Numbered from the stretch's first letter, positions 1 to 9,379 are shown. The stretch: DNA of 64,000 nucleotides from MPNP01 sp965221445 (GCA_965221445.1 CBDCSF010000013.1:2356001-2420000), one strand, 5' to 3'. Translations and numbers: made by a program. The notes: generated from the sequence alone by a model not told the origin.

Positions 1-499
1 GCAAGCAGCAAGCCAAGTTACTTTTTGACTCTGGCGACATTGACAAAGTTGAAGTTGGTACTTTCAAAGGGCTTGCTTTCATCCATGCCTATTTGTTTGA
101 AAAGTTATATGACTTTGCAGGTAAAATACGAGAAGTAAACATTGCCAACGGCAATTTCCGTTTGCTCCGGTTATGTTTCTACCAGGGTCGCTAGAACATA
201 TTGACGCGATGACTCAAGACAGTTTTGATTTGATTATTGAGAAATATGTAGAAATGAACATTGCCCACCCCTTCCGTGAGGGGAACGGATGTACCACGCG
301 TACCTGGCTAGATTTAATATTTAAAAAAGAACTGAAAAAAGTGGTGGATTGGAACAAGGTTGATAAAGATGAATATCTCTCAGCTATGCAACGCAGCGTG
401 GTGAAGGATGTGGAAATCAAAGCCCTGCTTAAAGTATCTTTGACCGATCAGATTGATGATCGCGACCTGTTTATGAGGGGTATTGATGTCAGTTATTAG
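1..499 (+). pseudogene. Fic-family AMPylase/cell filamentation protein, frameshifted remnant
   Basis: Reading from base 3, the sequence encodes a Fic-like stretch (FKGLAFIHAYLFEKLYDFAG) that stops at about base 190. The same protein continues from base 173 in another frame (PGSLEHIDAMTQDSFDLI and the Fic motif). Restoring one T in the short T run near 166-168 would rejoin the frames as FRFAPVMFL, so a one-base deletion is the likely lesion. The Fic motif, normally HxFxEGNGRxxR, reads HPFREGNGCTTR: the conserved Arg codon is TGT at 290-292, one C-to-T change from CGT. Fic enzymes transfer AMP or related groups to target proteins, and that Arg helps position the nucleotide. The frameshift and lost Arg together suggest an inactive relic. 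The 5' end lies outside the window, and no antitoxin gene is visible. Confidence 0.85.
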
Positions 500-1017
500 T
501 ACGAAGGATATAGCAATTTCAAAACCGAGAAACTTTAGTCAAATGCAATTATGATTTGCTTATTATGGACGTAAGTGATTCAAATCTGGGTTTTTGACCA
601 TACCCCTTTAACACAAATCTCATCACCTTGTTTTTGATAAACCAATAGTTCTGGCTACTGTCAAGTTAAAATATCAAATCTAATTGTAGGTAATGAAAAC
701 AGACTGAATTTTATTGTACCTTGATTCTTCTAAATTATTAGTACCAATCAACATGATGGTCGACTGACTTCCACCGAGAGATAGATTGTGGTAAGATTCA
801 GGGTAATCGGTGAAGGTGATTGTTCTAAATTCATAGGAATGACTCCTTCATTGGTTGCTATTCAGGAGAGGTCTCTTGGTTGGGGACCTCACCGTTCACC
901 GGCTGTTTTGCTTAATCGGCTAGGTGATTGTCAGCCCATGGTATCTAACTTAAACGGTCTACCCGTAGCTCTGGCAGCATGATAATATAATAATGGGATG
1001 AACCTAGTATCCCGAAA
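500..1017. other. Intergenic decay zone, no gene recognised
   Basis: No convincing gene lies between the broken Fic gene and the broken IS630 transposase. A 64-codon open frame at 788-982 (+) has no recognisable family and no good ribosome binding site. The stretch may be debris, given the pseudogenes on both sides. Confidence 0.5.
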
Positions 1018-2065
1018 TCATTGTACTGATGGAAAAAGAGGCTTCAACATTATACGAGCATCCTTGGTCCTAAACAGCCTGTTTGTGATTTTGTACATAG
1101 CATTGCGAAGCTTGCTCCATGCTGCAACCTCTCGAACCATTGTTTCACAGTCGGGAATGCATCGTCGCAAACACTGGTGGGTAAGGACATTGCTCTCTAT
1201 TTCCGCCCTATTCAACCAACTCCCATGCTTGGGTGTATGAGGAGCCTCAAACTTGTGAGCAAAACGAGCCGCTTCCTTGGGTTTAAAGACGTTATACAGG
1301 GTCGAAAGCTTGTGCGTGGTCAGATTGTCCATCAACAGCACATTGTGCTTCTTGTCGGTAAAATGTTCGACCGCCAACTCTCACTTGGGGTATAGAGCAT
1401 AAATAAATTGGCGGTACTATTTCTCTCATATTCGTAATCATGGCAGACCGGGTGCCCCCGACGCATAGGTAAGGGAGTACGTGTTTCCCGCGTTTGCTGG
1501 CGTGAGGTCTTGTCCAGACAAACCAGAGCCGTGTCGTCGTCATAATCGGTTTGATAGACGTCAAGAACATCCTTCATAGCATCAACAAAATCAGTTGTCC
1601 CCTGGGCGGAAGACACCAACACTTCGTGGCCAAGGCTTCAAATTGTTTTTAGCGTACGCCTGACCGTTTCCTTTGATATGCGATCAACAATCTCCAACGC
1701 AACAAGCTGGTCACTCCATAAATGAAGGGTCCATTCAGAATAACCATCCGGTGGTTCCGAACAGGCCAACTTAATCAGGATCGCTTCACCCTCACCATCC
1801 AAAAGACGCGGTTTGCGATTCCCTGATCCTTCCGTTCAATCGCCGCTTCCATTCCCTCCAGGACAAAACGCTTGCGAACATGTTCAGGCGTTGCTTTACC
1901 AACGGAAACAACATTGGCAATCATGGCATCCGTTAACCCTCCACCCGGACGGTTCTCATCAGCCAGCAAAAAGGATCTGGGTACGGCGACGGGAGGTAAC
2001 CGACCCCTTGCCGCTGTCAACACATTGTTGTAGACTTTGGCGCTCGTCCTTGCCAAGTCAAACAT
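1018..2065 (-). mobile_element. Decayed IS630-family insertion sequence (transposase pseudogene)
   Basis: Three minus-strand fragments in different frames together make one IS630 transposase. 2065-1775 is the N-terminal helix-turn-helix region (GGGLTDAMIANVVSVGKATP, RKRFVLEGMEAAIERK). About 1840-1640 continues in another frame (WTLHLWSDQLVALEIVDRIS, ETVRRTLK). 1622-1332 carries the first catalytic region (ALVCLDKTSRQQTRETRTP, DYEYERNSTANLFMLY). 1377-1018 is the C-terminal DDE part (LLMDNLTTHKLSTLYNVF, TPKHGSWLNRAEIE). The frame changes near 1340-1377, 1600-1650 and 1800-1840 rule out one intact protein. I could not place terminal inverted repeats or a TA target duplication with confidence. 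It is an inactive copy. Confidence 0.88.
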
Positions 2066-2480
2066 GATAAAGTTTTCATCCTGAAGTACGCATCATGTCC
2101 TGCCTCTGCATAAAGCTCACCAAAGGGCTACTGCTGATTATAATTTGTGATTGAATGTCTAGGAGTTTATCGTTACTTATCCAACAAATTGACAAACTGC
2201 ATGCAAACCATCAATTCAATGATTTCGAGATACTAGATGAATAAGTACGCCATATGAGAATCGCTCCCCTTGTTCCTATGGTGCTTTACAACTAACACCA
2301 AAATCGGTCCTATTATAACAAATTGTGTCGCAATGCGAGATTTATACCCCTCTATAATACAACTGTTTGAAATGAGGGGATGAGTATGTTTTAATAAAAA
2401 AAAGTGATTACAAAAAAGGTTGCAATTGTGGCCCATAAGAGTCCCAATCATTTGGGCAAGACAAGGGGAGGGGACCAGAA
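2066..2480. other. Intergenic region, no gene recognised
   Basis: The stretch is AT-rich and lies between the IS630 remnant and the Ada-like gene. A 72-codon minus-strand frame (2233-2451) resembles nothing I know. A short inverted repeat (CCCAA/TTGGG, about 2442-2456) could help end transcription of the Ada-like gene, but it is weak. Confidence 0.4.
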
Positions 2481-3347
2481 TTACAATCCTAGCGAAAAGT
2501 CATCAGTTGTTTCGGAAGGTTGGTTCCAGCCTACCTCAAGTGCCAAAAGGGTTTTCTTAATTGGTAATCCCCAGTGATAACCGCCCAAAAAACCATCCTT
2601 TCGGATTACCCTGTGGCAGGGTATGATCCAGCTTAGCGGGTTTCGACCTACAGCATTTCCAACGGCTCTTGAGCTTTTAGGAGCTCCGATGAGGTTTGCC
2701 AATTCCGAATAGGTGGTTACTTTCCCCTCTGGTATGGCAATTAAAGCTTCCCAAACCTTGATTTGAAAGGGGGCTCCTGAAACCAATGCTTTTGTTGATC
2801 CCTGTAAAGAAATCAAGGGCAAGACGAGGTGATCTATATAATTGCTCCCTTGTCTGAAATTGGCTTTCGGCCATCTGGAACATAAATCTCTGAGGGCTTC
2901 TTCTCTTCCCATTACTGATGAAAGGGCAATACCACAGAGCCCTTTATTTGTACCCATAGCCAGCATTTCACCAAATAAACTGGGGTACCATTCGTAGTAT
3001 AAATCTAGCCCCTCTCCCTTTTTTGCATAATCGCCAGGGCTCATGGCTTCCCAGGTTACAAATAAGTCATGAAGTTTACTTTTGCCCGAAAAACCAAGTA
3101 AATTAGCGGTTTCTCCCGTGTTAAAATTGTTTTGCAGTAGTTTCCGGGCATGGACAAGTGATAGGAATTGCTGATATCGCTTTGGTGATACACCAACCCA
3201 TTTGGAAAAAAGTTTCTGAAGGTGTCCCTGGCTCATGTTCATTTCAAAGGCAAGATTTTCCAAACTTAATTCATCTGATTGATGTTGCTCAATAATCCTC
3301 AAGGCTCGATTGATAACCCCGAAATGATAAGAGTTTTCTAGATCCAT
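2481..3347 (-). CDS. Ada-like AraC-domain / O6-methylguanine-DNA methyltransferase
   Basis: The 288-residue protein joins an AraC-type DNA-binding domain (about residues 14-110, two helix-turn-helix units; NMSQGHLQKLFSKWVGVSP) to a methylguanine-DNA methyltransferase domain (about 190-272). The methyl acceptor is Cys244 in the motif IIPCHRVI (241-248), followed by GGYHWG. Enzymes of this type take the alkyl group from O6-methylguanine onto the cysteine in a suicide reaction. The N-terminal zinc domain of E. coli Ada, which senses methylphosphotriesters, is absent. Any regulatory role would therefore have to be triggered differently. The gene is transcribed away from nth, another repair gene 115 bp away, so the two may share a divergent promoter region. 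The family call is firm; autoregulation is inference. Confidence 0.9.
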   Translation of the reverse strand: MDLENSYHFGVINRALRIIEQHQSDELSLENLAFEMNMSQGHLQKLFSKWVGVSPKRYQQFLSLVHARKLLQNNFNTGETANLLGFSGKSKLHDLFVTWEAMSPGDYAKKGEGLDLYYEWYPSLFGEMLAMGTNKGLCGIALSSVMGREEALRDLCSRWPKANFRQGSNYIDHLVLPLISLQGSTKALVSGAPFQIKVWEALIAIPEGKVTTYSELANLIGAPKSSRAVGNAVGRNPLSWIIPCHRVIRKDGFLGGYHWGLPIKKTLLALEVGWNQPSETTDDFSLGL

Positions 3348-3462
3348 GTTAATTTATCTCCGTTTCTTACGAGTTTAATTTAGTGTGTTAATCATTTAAT
3401 GTGTTCGAAATCTTGTTCAAAATTTTGATCCTTAAGTTCCGTAGAAAAAACAGGAAGGTAAG

Positions 3463-4113
3463 ATGAATAGGCAGGTAGATTATCAAACTATTGTAGAAGC
3501 ATTCACCCGGCTCAGGTACCAAAATGCTGAACCGAAAGGGGAATTGGATCATACCAATGCTTTCACCTTGCTGGTGGCAGTTGTCTTGTCAGCCCAATCC
3601 ACAGATGTAGGTGTCAATCTTGCAACCCGCAGTTTGTTTCAGGTGGCAGATACTCCAGAAAAAATGCTGTTATTGGGGGAAGAGAGGTTAATTCCTTATA
3701 TCAAGACCATTGGTCTTTACAAAAACAAAGCCAGAAACGTTATAAAACTCTCCAAATTACTGGTGGAGAATTTTGGTGGGAAAGTGCCATCCTCAAGGGA
3801 AGCATTGGAATCTTTGCCAGGAGTTGGAAGAAAAACCGCCAACGTGGTTTTGAATATGTGGTTCAAACATCCTGCTCAAGCTGTTGATACTCATATCTTT
3901 CGAGTAGGAAACAGAACTGGCATCGCTCTAGGAAAGGATGTTTTGGAGGTCGAAAGAGCGATTGAAGATCGTATACCCGCTGAGTTTCAACAACATGCAC
4001 ATCACTGGTTAATTTTACATGGCCGCTATGTTTGCAAGGCCCGAAAGCCCAATTGTAAGGAATGTCTCATAATGGATTTATGTGCCTTGAATGGAGTTGA
4101 AATAGCGAATTAG
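3463..4113 (+). CDS. nth: Endonuclease III (DNA glycosylase/AP lyase)
   Basis: The 216-residue protein has the full endonuclease III signature. A helix-hairpin-helix (LPGVGRKTANVVL, 118-130) carries the catalytic Lys124, and the catalytic Asp142 is in AVDTHIFRV. A C-terminal 4Fe-4S cluster is bound by Cys191, Cys198, Cys201 and Cys207, with the classic C-x6-C-x2-C-x5-C spacing. The enzyme removes oxidised pyrimidines and cuts the abasic site in base excision repair. The ATG follows a clear GGAAGG ribosome binding site. Length and residues match the family. Confidence 0.97.
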   Translation: MNRQVDYQTIVEAFTRLRYQNAEPKGELDHTNAFTLLVAVVLSAQSTDVGVNLATRSLFQVADTPEKMLLLGEERLIPYIKTIGLYKNKARNVIKLSKLLVENFGGKVPSSREALESLPGVGRKTANVVLNMWFKHPAQAVDTHIFRVGNRTGIALGKDVLEVERAIEDRIPAEFQQHAHHWLILHGRYVCKARKPNCKECLIMDLCALNGVEIAN

Positions 4114-4144
4114 GATGATTCGTTCGGATTTATTTTTCAAAAGT

Positions 4145-4184
4145 TTTGTGTTTGGTTGTCAGGAGGATTTCCTGGTAACACAAA
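4145..4184. terminator. Two-part hairpin between convergent nth and OsmC-like genes
   Basis: An outer stem pairs TTTGTGTT (4145-4152) with AACACAAA (4177-4184). An inner stem pairs CAGGA (4160-4164) with TCCTG (4170-4174). It sits just after nth and before the end of the convergent gene, so a bidirectional terminator is plausible. There is no clean T run, so the role is inferred. Confidence 0.45.
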
Positions 4185-4308
4185 CATCAGATTACTGAGA
4201 AAGCAAAGCCAAAAACTTGGTCTTGGTTTCAGGACGATGCTGATTGCCTGAATGGGTAGCTACAGTACTTTCAGCTGGTTGTTATATGAAGCATGCTGAT
4301 TGAACTAA

Positions 4309-5490
4309 TCAAACTCGCACAATTTTCAGCTTTGTTTTCAAGTCAGTCTGGCAGAATGCATGCAAGAAACATGTTCGCTCTGAAATATCCAGCATCTCTT
4401 GTGCAGTTGTATCAGATTCAGAGGTTTGCAGATAGACATGGGTCTCAATTGGATCTGCTTCACCTGCCTTCCCAGTGCCACCAGAAGCTCCACCAAGGCT
4501 GAAATGTGTGTCCTGAACGATGCGGTAATCGGGCAAATCAAGTTTAAGCATTGATACGAAACGTCCAAACTGAGTCATAAAACAAAACCCAATTCCTGCG
4601 CTAATAAGTGTGTTGGCATCCGGGGCTCTGCCATCTTCAGAACTCAAAAATCGAAAAGAGGTTCCATAAGGTGAATATTGCATTTGCTGAATCTCCTTGA
4701 GCCCGTCATCCCGCATAATGGCAACAGCCCCAATGTTTAGTCTCCTATCCTGTTCCTCGGCAAGGCTACCGGCAGCTGACGAAGTTCCCAATACCACTTT
4801 CTTTTTCGGCGTTGGACCTACGGGTTCCATTAAGGTAAGGGGGGTTATTGCCGCAATGGATTTTGCAAAATGATTACCTGGGTCAGGAAAGAGAGCAGAG
4901 TCCAATTCAGCAACTTCATTGGTCGGTAGTTCAGTACCGTTTTTGCACAGTTTAAACAGGTTTTTGAGATGTCCACGCATCAGTCCATTTAGTGGAGATG
5001 CATAGGTAGCATTAACAAGGAATTCGTATAGAGAAGCATCTTCCAGATCGCAATCAATCTCGACCCGCAGGTCAATATTTTCAGCACCACCTACCATGGT
5101 TCGTTTTGGCATGGAACCCTTCATAGTGTAATAATTGTCTTGTATTAGCTTGAGTTTTCGAATTTGGATCCCCTTGATTTCGGCGAGGGCAAAAATTTCA
5201 TTCATGAAGCTTGCAACCATACCACAGGAAAGGAATGCCAAAGGACAGGGTGCTGCATCATGTCCGTTTAGATAGGGCCCCTCGTCAGATACCAGTCGCC
5301 AGGTTACGCCCGTTTGGGCAGAACGGACAAGTGCTTCTTTCTGAAAACCACTGAGAGAACGAACCCAGGTACGCAACGCATCACCCTTCCTATTTTGGGG
5401 AGCATCAATTGAAACTGTATCTGCATTAGAAACAGAAAAGAAGGGAGAAAGCCCACTTTTGCCAATAATGTTTTCACCGATTTTAGTCAT
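4309..5490 (-). CDS. OsmC-family protein with two OsmC-like halves
   Basis: The 393-residue protein seems to contain two OsmC-like regions. The first (about 60-185) has the helix with paired cysteines PCPLAFLSCGMVASFMNEIF (C82, C89). The second (about 255-390) has a matching helix, ISAGIGFCFMTQFGRFVSML. OsmC/Ohr proteins use two cysteines to reduce organic hydroperoxides, and other family members have different or unknown roles. The second half lacks an obvious equivalent of the first cysteine pair, so it may be structural, making a pseudo-dimer in one chain. The gene lies downstream of a metallo-beta-lactamase hydrolase on the same strand, with 176 bp between. Family assignment is fairly sure; peroxidase activity is not shown. 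Confidence 0.7.
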   Translation of the reverse strand: MTKIGENIIGKSGLSPFFSVSNADTVSIDAPQNRKGDALRTWVRSLSGFQKEALVRSAQTGVTWRLVSDEGPYLNGHDAAPCPLAFLSCGMVASFMNEIFALAEIKGIQIRKLKLIQDNYYTMKGSMPKRTMVGGAENIDLRVEIDCDLEDASLYEFLVNATYASPLNGLMRGHLKNLFKLCKNGTELPTNEVAELDSALFPDPGNHFAKSIAAITPLTLMEPVGPTPKKKVVLGTSSAAGSLAEEQDRRLNIGAVAIMRDDGLKEIQQMQYSPYGTSFRFLSSEDGRAPDANTLISAGIGFCFMTQFGRFVSMLKLDLPDYRIVQDTHFSLGGASGGTGKAGEADPIETHVYLQTSESDTTAQEMLDISERTCFLHAFCQTDLKTKLKIVRV

Positions 5491-5666
5491 AACACTTACA
5501 ACTCCTTTTCCAAGGATGTTTCCGCTTCAAATTTCGATTTACAGTTTCTAGCGGGATCAGTGTCTAACATAAACAGTTTCTCAATTTATTCGGGTGGCAA
5601 TTGGCTGGGCGAAGCATGGCATTACCTTTATCTGAAATGGGTCGGATAATCTGATAAATGTTTCTT

Positions 5667-6941
5667 TCAGCTAAATTTTTCCAGTTCCCTCGCTGAAAGC
5701 AGATAGTAATTTCTAGTAGGTGCATTTATTGTCTGGTCAGCAAGGATTCGTAAAGCAGCAACTTTAACTTTCCGGGCTGCGTCAATTTCAACTTCTGCAG
5801 CAATCAATCGATCGGCCAGTTCCATTGCCCATTGCGCATCCCTTTCTTCCAGGGCGACTTCAGCAGCATTCAATACCTGATCTTTGCTACCTACCAAACG
5901 GATGAATTTGTCCGCTTCAACTGCGGGAGGAAGTTGTCCCAAGTGGGTTGGATTTCCATTGAACCAACCAAGGGTTCCTTCAAAATATGCTCTTGAGGCA
6001 TAACCGATATGACCGTAAAACTCTTTTAGATAAGGCTTTTGAGCCAATTCATCAGGCAATTTTAGGTTGGCAGCGATTGTTACCGGATCAAGCCCCGCAT
6101 TCATCCCCTTAGCTGTTTCAGCAATAACATGACGGATTGCATCTCGGTAATCTGTCAATACCTGTTGAATTTTCTCTGTACCGAAAACTGGATTTGTATG
6201 GCCAGTTGCCAAGATATCAGGTTTGTAGGTCATCAACTGATCCATTGTGTTTGCCCAAGCGTCAAAATCCCGGTAAGGTGTACCACGGATGGCGTAGAGA
6301 TTGGGAAAGGAATGATAGAAATTATCACCACAGAATAGGATGCGTTTTGATGCCAACCATACAATTTGGTGATCTGGAGTTTCTCCTGGCGCTTTTGCAA
6401 ATTCCAAATCAAATCCTTCCCGAGTAATTTGTGTCGTCTCAGTGAATCGCACGGTGGGCTCAATATATCCCGCTCCTATTCCATCCATCGGCCTTTCCCC
6501 AGGACCGATTCCCAAACTGACACGCTCGCCTTGGGGCAGACCAATTCCAAAGTGGCGTTTTGTACGTGCCATGAGTACTGCATTTGGGGATGGATGCGAA
6601 GTATCGACTGCAACAAGATCTGAGATAAAGTTATCCGCTGCAATTACTTCTACATGTCGGCCTTCCGCAAATACAATTGCTCCGGATACATGGTCTCGGT
6701 GGGAATGAGTGTAGATGATTGTGTTTATTGGCAGAAGGGAAATTTGCCGGAAATCCGCCAAGATATTCTTTGCTGCTTTGGTGGTCTCTGTTGTATCTAT
6801 GACAACAACCCCTTCTGTACCAACGAGAAAATGCACGTTTGAAGCAGCATAACCTACAGCAGAATACACATTGTCGTCAAGCTGGTGGATTTGCTTTATA
6901 AATTGGGTATCTTGGGCAAGTAGGTCGGGATGAGCTGACAT
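5667..6941 (-). CDS. Metallo-beta-lactamase hydrolase of the alkyl sulfatase (SdsA-like) type
   Basis: The 424-residue protein has the metal-binding signature THSHRDHVSGA (His79, His81, Asp83, His84), a further metal site in GETPDH (186-191) and GDNFYHSFPNLYAIRGT (205-221). It ends in a helical segment of the alkyl sulfatase dimerisation type. Relatives such as SdsA1 bind two zinc ions and hydrolyse primary alkyl sulfates. They are about 650 residues long, with a signal peptide and a C-terminal SCP2-like lipid-binding domain. Both are absent here, so the enzyme is probably cytoplasmic and its substrate may differ. The following OsmC-like gene may belong to the same unit. The fold is certain; sulfatase activity is inference. 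Confidence 0.85.
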   Translation of the reverse strand: MSAHPDLLAQDTQFIKQIHQLDDNVYSAVGYAASNVHFLVGTEGVVVIDTTETTKAAKNILADFRQISLLPINTIIYTHSHRDHVSGAIVFAEGRHVEVIAADNFISDLVAVDTSHPSPNAVLMARTKRHFGIGLPQGERVSLGIGPGERPMDGIGAGYIEPTVRFTETTQITREGFDLEFAKAPGETPDHQIVWLASKRILFCGDNFYHSFPNLYAIRGTPYRDFDAWANTMDQLMTYKPDILATGHTNPVFGTEKIQQVLTDYRDAIRHVIAETAKGMNAGLDPVTIAANLKLPDELAQKPYLKEFYGHIGYASRAYFEGTLGWFNGNPTHLGQLPPAVEADKFIRLVGSKDQVLNAAEVALEERDAQWAMELADRLIAAEVEIDAARKVKVAALRILADQTINAPTRNYYLLSARELEKFS

Positions 6942-7070
6942 GATATTTTCAAAATTCTAGCGGTTTGAATCGATTGTGGAATGAGCAAAAAAACAGCTAA
7001 AGTTTGATCTTTCTTTTCCTGACATTTCCACATTAAATCATAAAATAAACAGTTTTTCTTCCCAACAAAT

Positions 7071-7979
7071 TCAGTTCGCTCTGGGATGGGTAGATTTATA
7101 AACTTCCATAAGGCGGGAAGTTTCGATTTTAGTATATGCCTGTGTCGTACTTAGTGAGCTATGTCCCAATAAATCCTGTATAACCCTTAGGTCGCCACCA
7201 GCATTCAGTATATGCGTTGCAAATGAATGCCTCAGGGAATGAGGTGTGGAGTTGGAAGGAAGACCAAGTGAGATTCTTGCCGTTTCCATAGTCTTCCTGA
7301 CTGTTCTTTGATTTAAAGGTCCACCTCTGACGCCAAAGAATAGAGGATCCATTGGTTTAGAAATAAAGGGACAAAGATTTGTATACTCGGAAACAGCCTT
7401 TTGGCAGTAAGGAATTACCGGCACAACACGCTCCTTTTTCCCTTTACCGATGATTCTGATTGATTCGTTGAGGGGAAGTATCTGCTGGGTCAATGCAAGC
7501 GCTTCAGAAATTCTTAGTCCACAACCGTATAATAGCGAAATTATTGCTACATCACGAGCAGCAACCCATGGTACCGTTGATTTCGACCCAAGATACTCCA
7601 GGACTTCCTGAGTTCCTTTTTCTGAGATAGGGCGTGGGAATTTCGACCTGAACCTAGGCGCTCTGGCCGTCTCAATAAAAGTGTTATCGAAATCGTATTC
7701 CTCGCCAAGCCATCTAAAGAAGTTTTTTAATGACGAAAGCTGTCTTGCCAAGGATCTAGACGAAATACCCCGATTTCGTTCATGAGCCATCCAGGACCTT
7801 AAAACTCTACGATCAATATTTTTTAAATCAGTAATCGTAAGGGAATCGCCGTTATACTCCTGGAGAAACTCACAAAAACCCTTAACGTCCTTCTGATAGC
7901 TGTTGTAGGTATTTTCCGACCTACCAGCAGTTTCTACTTTAACTGCCAGCCATGCTCGAATTAATTCACTGCAATCCAA
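7071..7979 (-). CDS. xerC: Site-specific tyrosine recombinase XerC
   Basis: The 302-residue protein has an N-terminal SAM-like core-binding domain (1-100) and a catalytic domain with all active-site residues: Arg156 (GCGLRISEA), Lys180 (GKGKKERVVP), His247 and Arg250 (PHSLRHSFATH), His273 (LLGHSSLSTTQ) and Tyr282. XerC works with XerD at dif to resolve chromosome dimers. The start is TTG, one base after the DUF484 stop codon, so the two genes are tightly coupled. The pair DUF484-xerC is common in proteobacteria, which supports XerC over XerD. Confidence 0.93.
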   Translation of the reverse strand: MDCSELIRAWLAVKVETAGRSENTYNSYQKDVKGFCEFLQEYNGDSLTITDLKNIDRRVLRSWMAHERNRGISSRSLARQLSSLKNFFRWLGEEYDFDNTFIETARAPRFRSKFPRPISEKGTQEVLEYLGSKSTVPWVAARDVAIISLLYGCGLRISEALALTQQILPLNESIRIIGKGKKERVVPVIPYCQKAVSEYTNLCPFISKPMDPLFFGVRGGPLNQRTVRKTMETARISLGLPSNSTPHSLRHSFATHILNAGGDLRVIQDLLGHSSLSTTQAYTKIETSRLMEVYKSTHPRAN

Positions 7980-7980
7980 T

Positions 7981-8733
7981 TTACTTCTTTAAAAAAAGTT
8001 CAATTATTCTGGCGAATCCAGTCCCAAATCTTTCCAGAAGATCAGTTTCCATACCCACATCAAACATATCCGGCAGGGTAGAACCTAGAATCAGGAAGGT
8101 TAGAGTGAAATCATGATCTGAATCAAGCGAAAGATCAATTATTGCTTCTGATTTCACATGTTTGGCAAGGTTCCCATAAATATTGCTGTTTCCCTTCGAA
8201 ACCCTTCTCATGACTACACCGTCATCATAAAGGTCCTTACCCTCAAAACCAAGGTATCTGTTGAGTTCATGATTAGTAAGATTCTTGACGGCCAAGCTGG
8301 TAACGTCGACAAGTGGAGGGAGTGAAGAATTTCCTGTAAGTTGTACAAAACGAACATAGTCAACATTTATTAACTTCGGGATCCTGGTAAGGACCTTATG
8401 GAAAAATTCTTCCAGACTTCTTGCTTCCAGTAAAACCAGAATTGCATTAAAAATGCTGATGGCGCCTTGAAAGTTTTCGCTTGCAGCCTGAAGAGCAACT
8501 CTATTGAATTCCTCTGCCTCAAATAGACACTTTTCCAGTTTATTGATTGCCACATTGCGAATGTCGACTACATTCTCACCCAGATCCGGATTTTGGGTTT
8601 TGCCTAGAACCAACAGGATATCAGGGTCATTAAGAATTATATCAGGGTTGGCAAGGATTAATTGCTTTAATTCCTGATCGGAAATTTTCCTTTTTGATTT
8701 AGGTTTCATGAGGGGCTTTTTTTGTTCAAACAA
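7981..8733 (-). CDS. DUF484 family protein
   Basis: This is a DUF484 protein of up to 250 residues. It has a basic N-terminus, the phrase LILANPDIILNDPDILLVLG typical of the family, a coiled segment (about 70-100) and a GAF-like C-terminal part. The function is not established in the literature I know. The usual neighbour of xerC is a DUF484 gene (as E. coli yigA), and the same is seen here. The longest frame starts with TTG at 8733 and overlaps the aldolase gene by 8 bp. An ATG at 8709 gives a 242-residue protein and is an equally good start. Confidence 0.88.
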   Translation of the reverse strand: MFEQKKPLMKPKSKRKISDQELKQLILANPDIILNDPDILLVLGKTQNPDLGENVVDIRNVAINKLEKCLFEAEEFNRVALQAASENFQGAISIFNAILVLLEARSLEEFFHKVLTRIPKLINVDYVRFVQLTGNSSLPPLVDVTSLAVKNLTNHELNRYLGFEGKDLYDDGVVMRRVSKGNSNIYGNLAKHVKSEAIIDLSLDSDHDFTLTFLILGSTLPDMFDVGMETDLLERFGTGFARIIELFLKK

Positions 8734-9379
8734 TTTTCATCCCAGTTTGGTCCCAATCAGCCAAAAAGCCTTGCAGCCCTTTGTCTGTCAATGGGTGATG
8801 GGCAAGTTTCTTGATTATGGCTGGGGGTACTGTAACGACATCTGCTCCCGCCAAAGCAGATTCACTCACGTGTAATGGAGACCTAATGGATGCAGCTAAA
8901 ATTTTAGTATCAAAATCATAATTATCGTAGATAATCCTAATATCCTCTATAAGGTCCATCCCATTCATTCCCAAATCATCCAGCCGTCCAATAAAGGGGC
9001 TGATGTAGGTCGCTCCTGCCTTGGCGGCAAGTAAGGCCTGATTGGAAGAAAAACAAAGAGTTACATTAACCTGTTTACCCTCGGTAGTCAGTATTTTACA
9101 AGCCTTCAAGCCTTCCATTGTCAAAGGAACCTTTACAGCAATATTAGTGGCGATTTGAGCAAGCCGTCGACCTTCAGAAACCATCTCATCGGCTGTAATA
9201 GCAACTACCTCAGCACTTACCGACCCGTCCACAAGTTGACATATTTCTGTCAGTACCTTGAATACATCACGGCCAGATTTCTTTATCAGGGATGGGTTGG
9301 TTGTCACCCCATCTATCAATCCGAGATCAATCAATTCCTCAATTTCGTTCGTTTCAGCGGTATCAGCAAAAAATTCCAT
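8726..9379 (-). CDS. Transaldolase-like fructose-6-phosphate aldolase (TalC/FSA family)
   Basis: The 217-residue protein has the short TalC/FSA length and fold: FFADTAETNEIEELIDLGLI at the start, GVTTNPSLI (24-32), the Schiff-base Lys83 in IAVKVPLTMEG and KILAASIRSP near the end. Family members either transfer dihydroxyacetone units (transaldolase) or cleave fructose 6-phosphate, and sequence alone does not separate these. The ATG at 9379 is preferred over an upstream frame extension because it follows AGGAAA and gives the family length. The gene heads a minus-strand run with DUF484 and xerC, with an 8-bp overlap, and is divergent from priA. Confidence 0.93.
   Translation of the reverse strand: MEFFADTAETNEIEELIDLGLIDGVTTNPSLIKKSGRDVFKVLTEICQLVDGSVSAEVVAITADEMVSEGRRLAQIATNIAVKVPLTMEGLKACKILTTEGKQVNVTLCFSSNQALLAAKAGATYISPFIGRLDDLGMNGMDLIEDIRIIYDNYDFDTKILAASIRSPLHVSESALAGADVVTVPPAIIKKLAHHPLTDKGLQGFLADWDQTGMKIV

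Noticed and set aside
788..982. 64-codon open frame between the Fic and IS630 remnants
   Set aside because: No family resemblance, poor start context, located in a degraded stretch.
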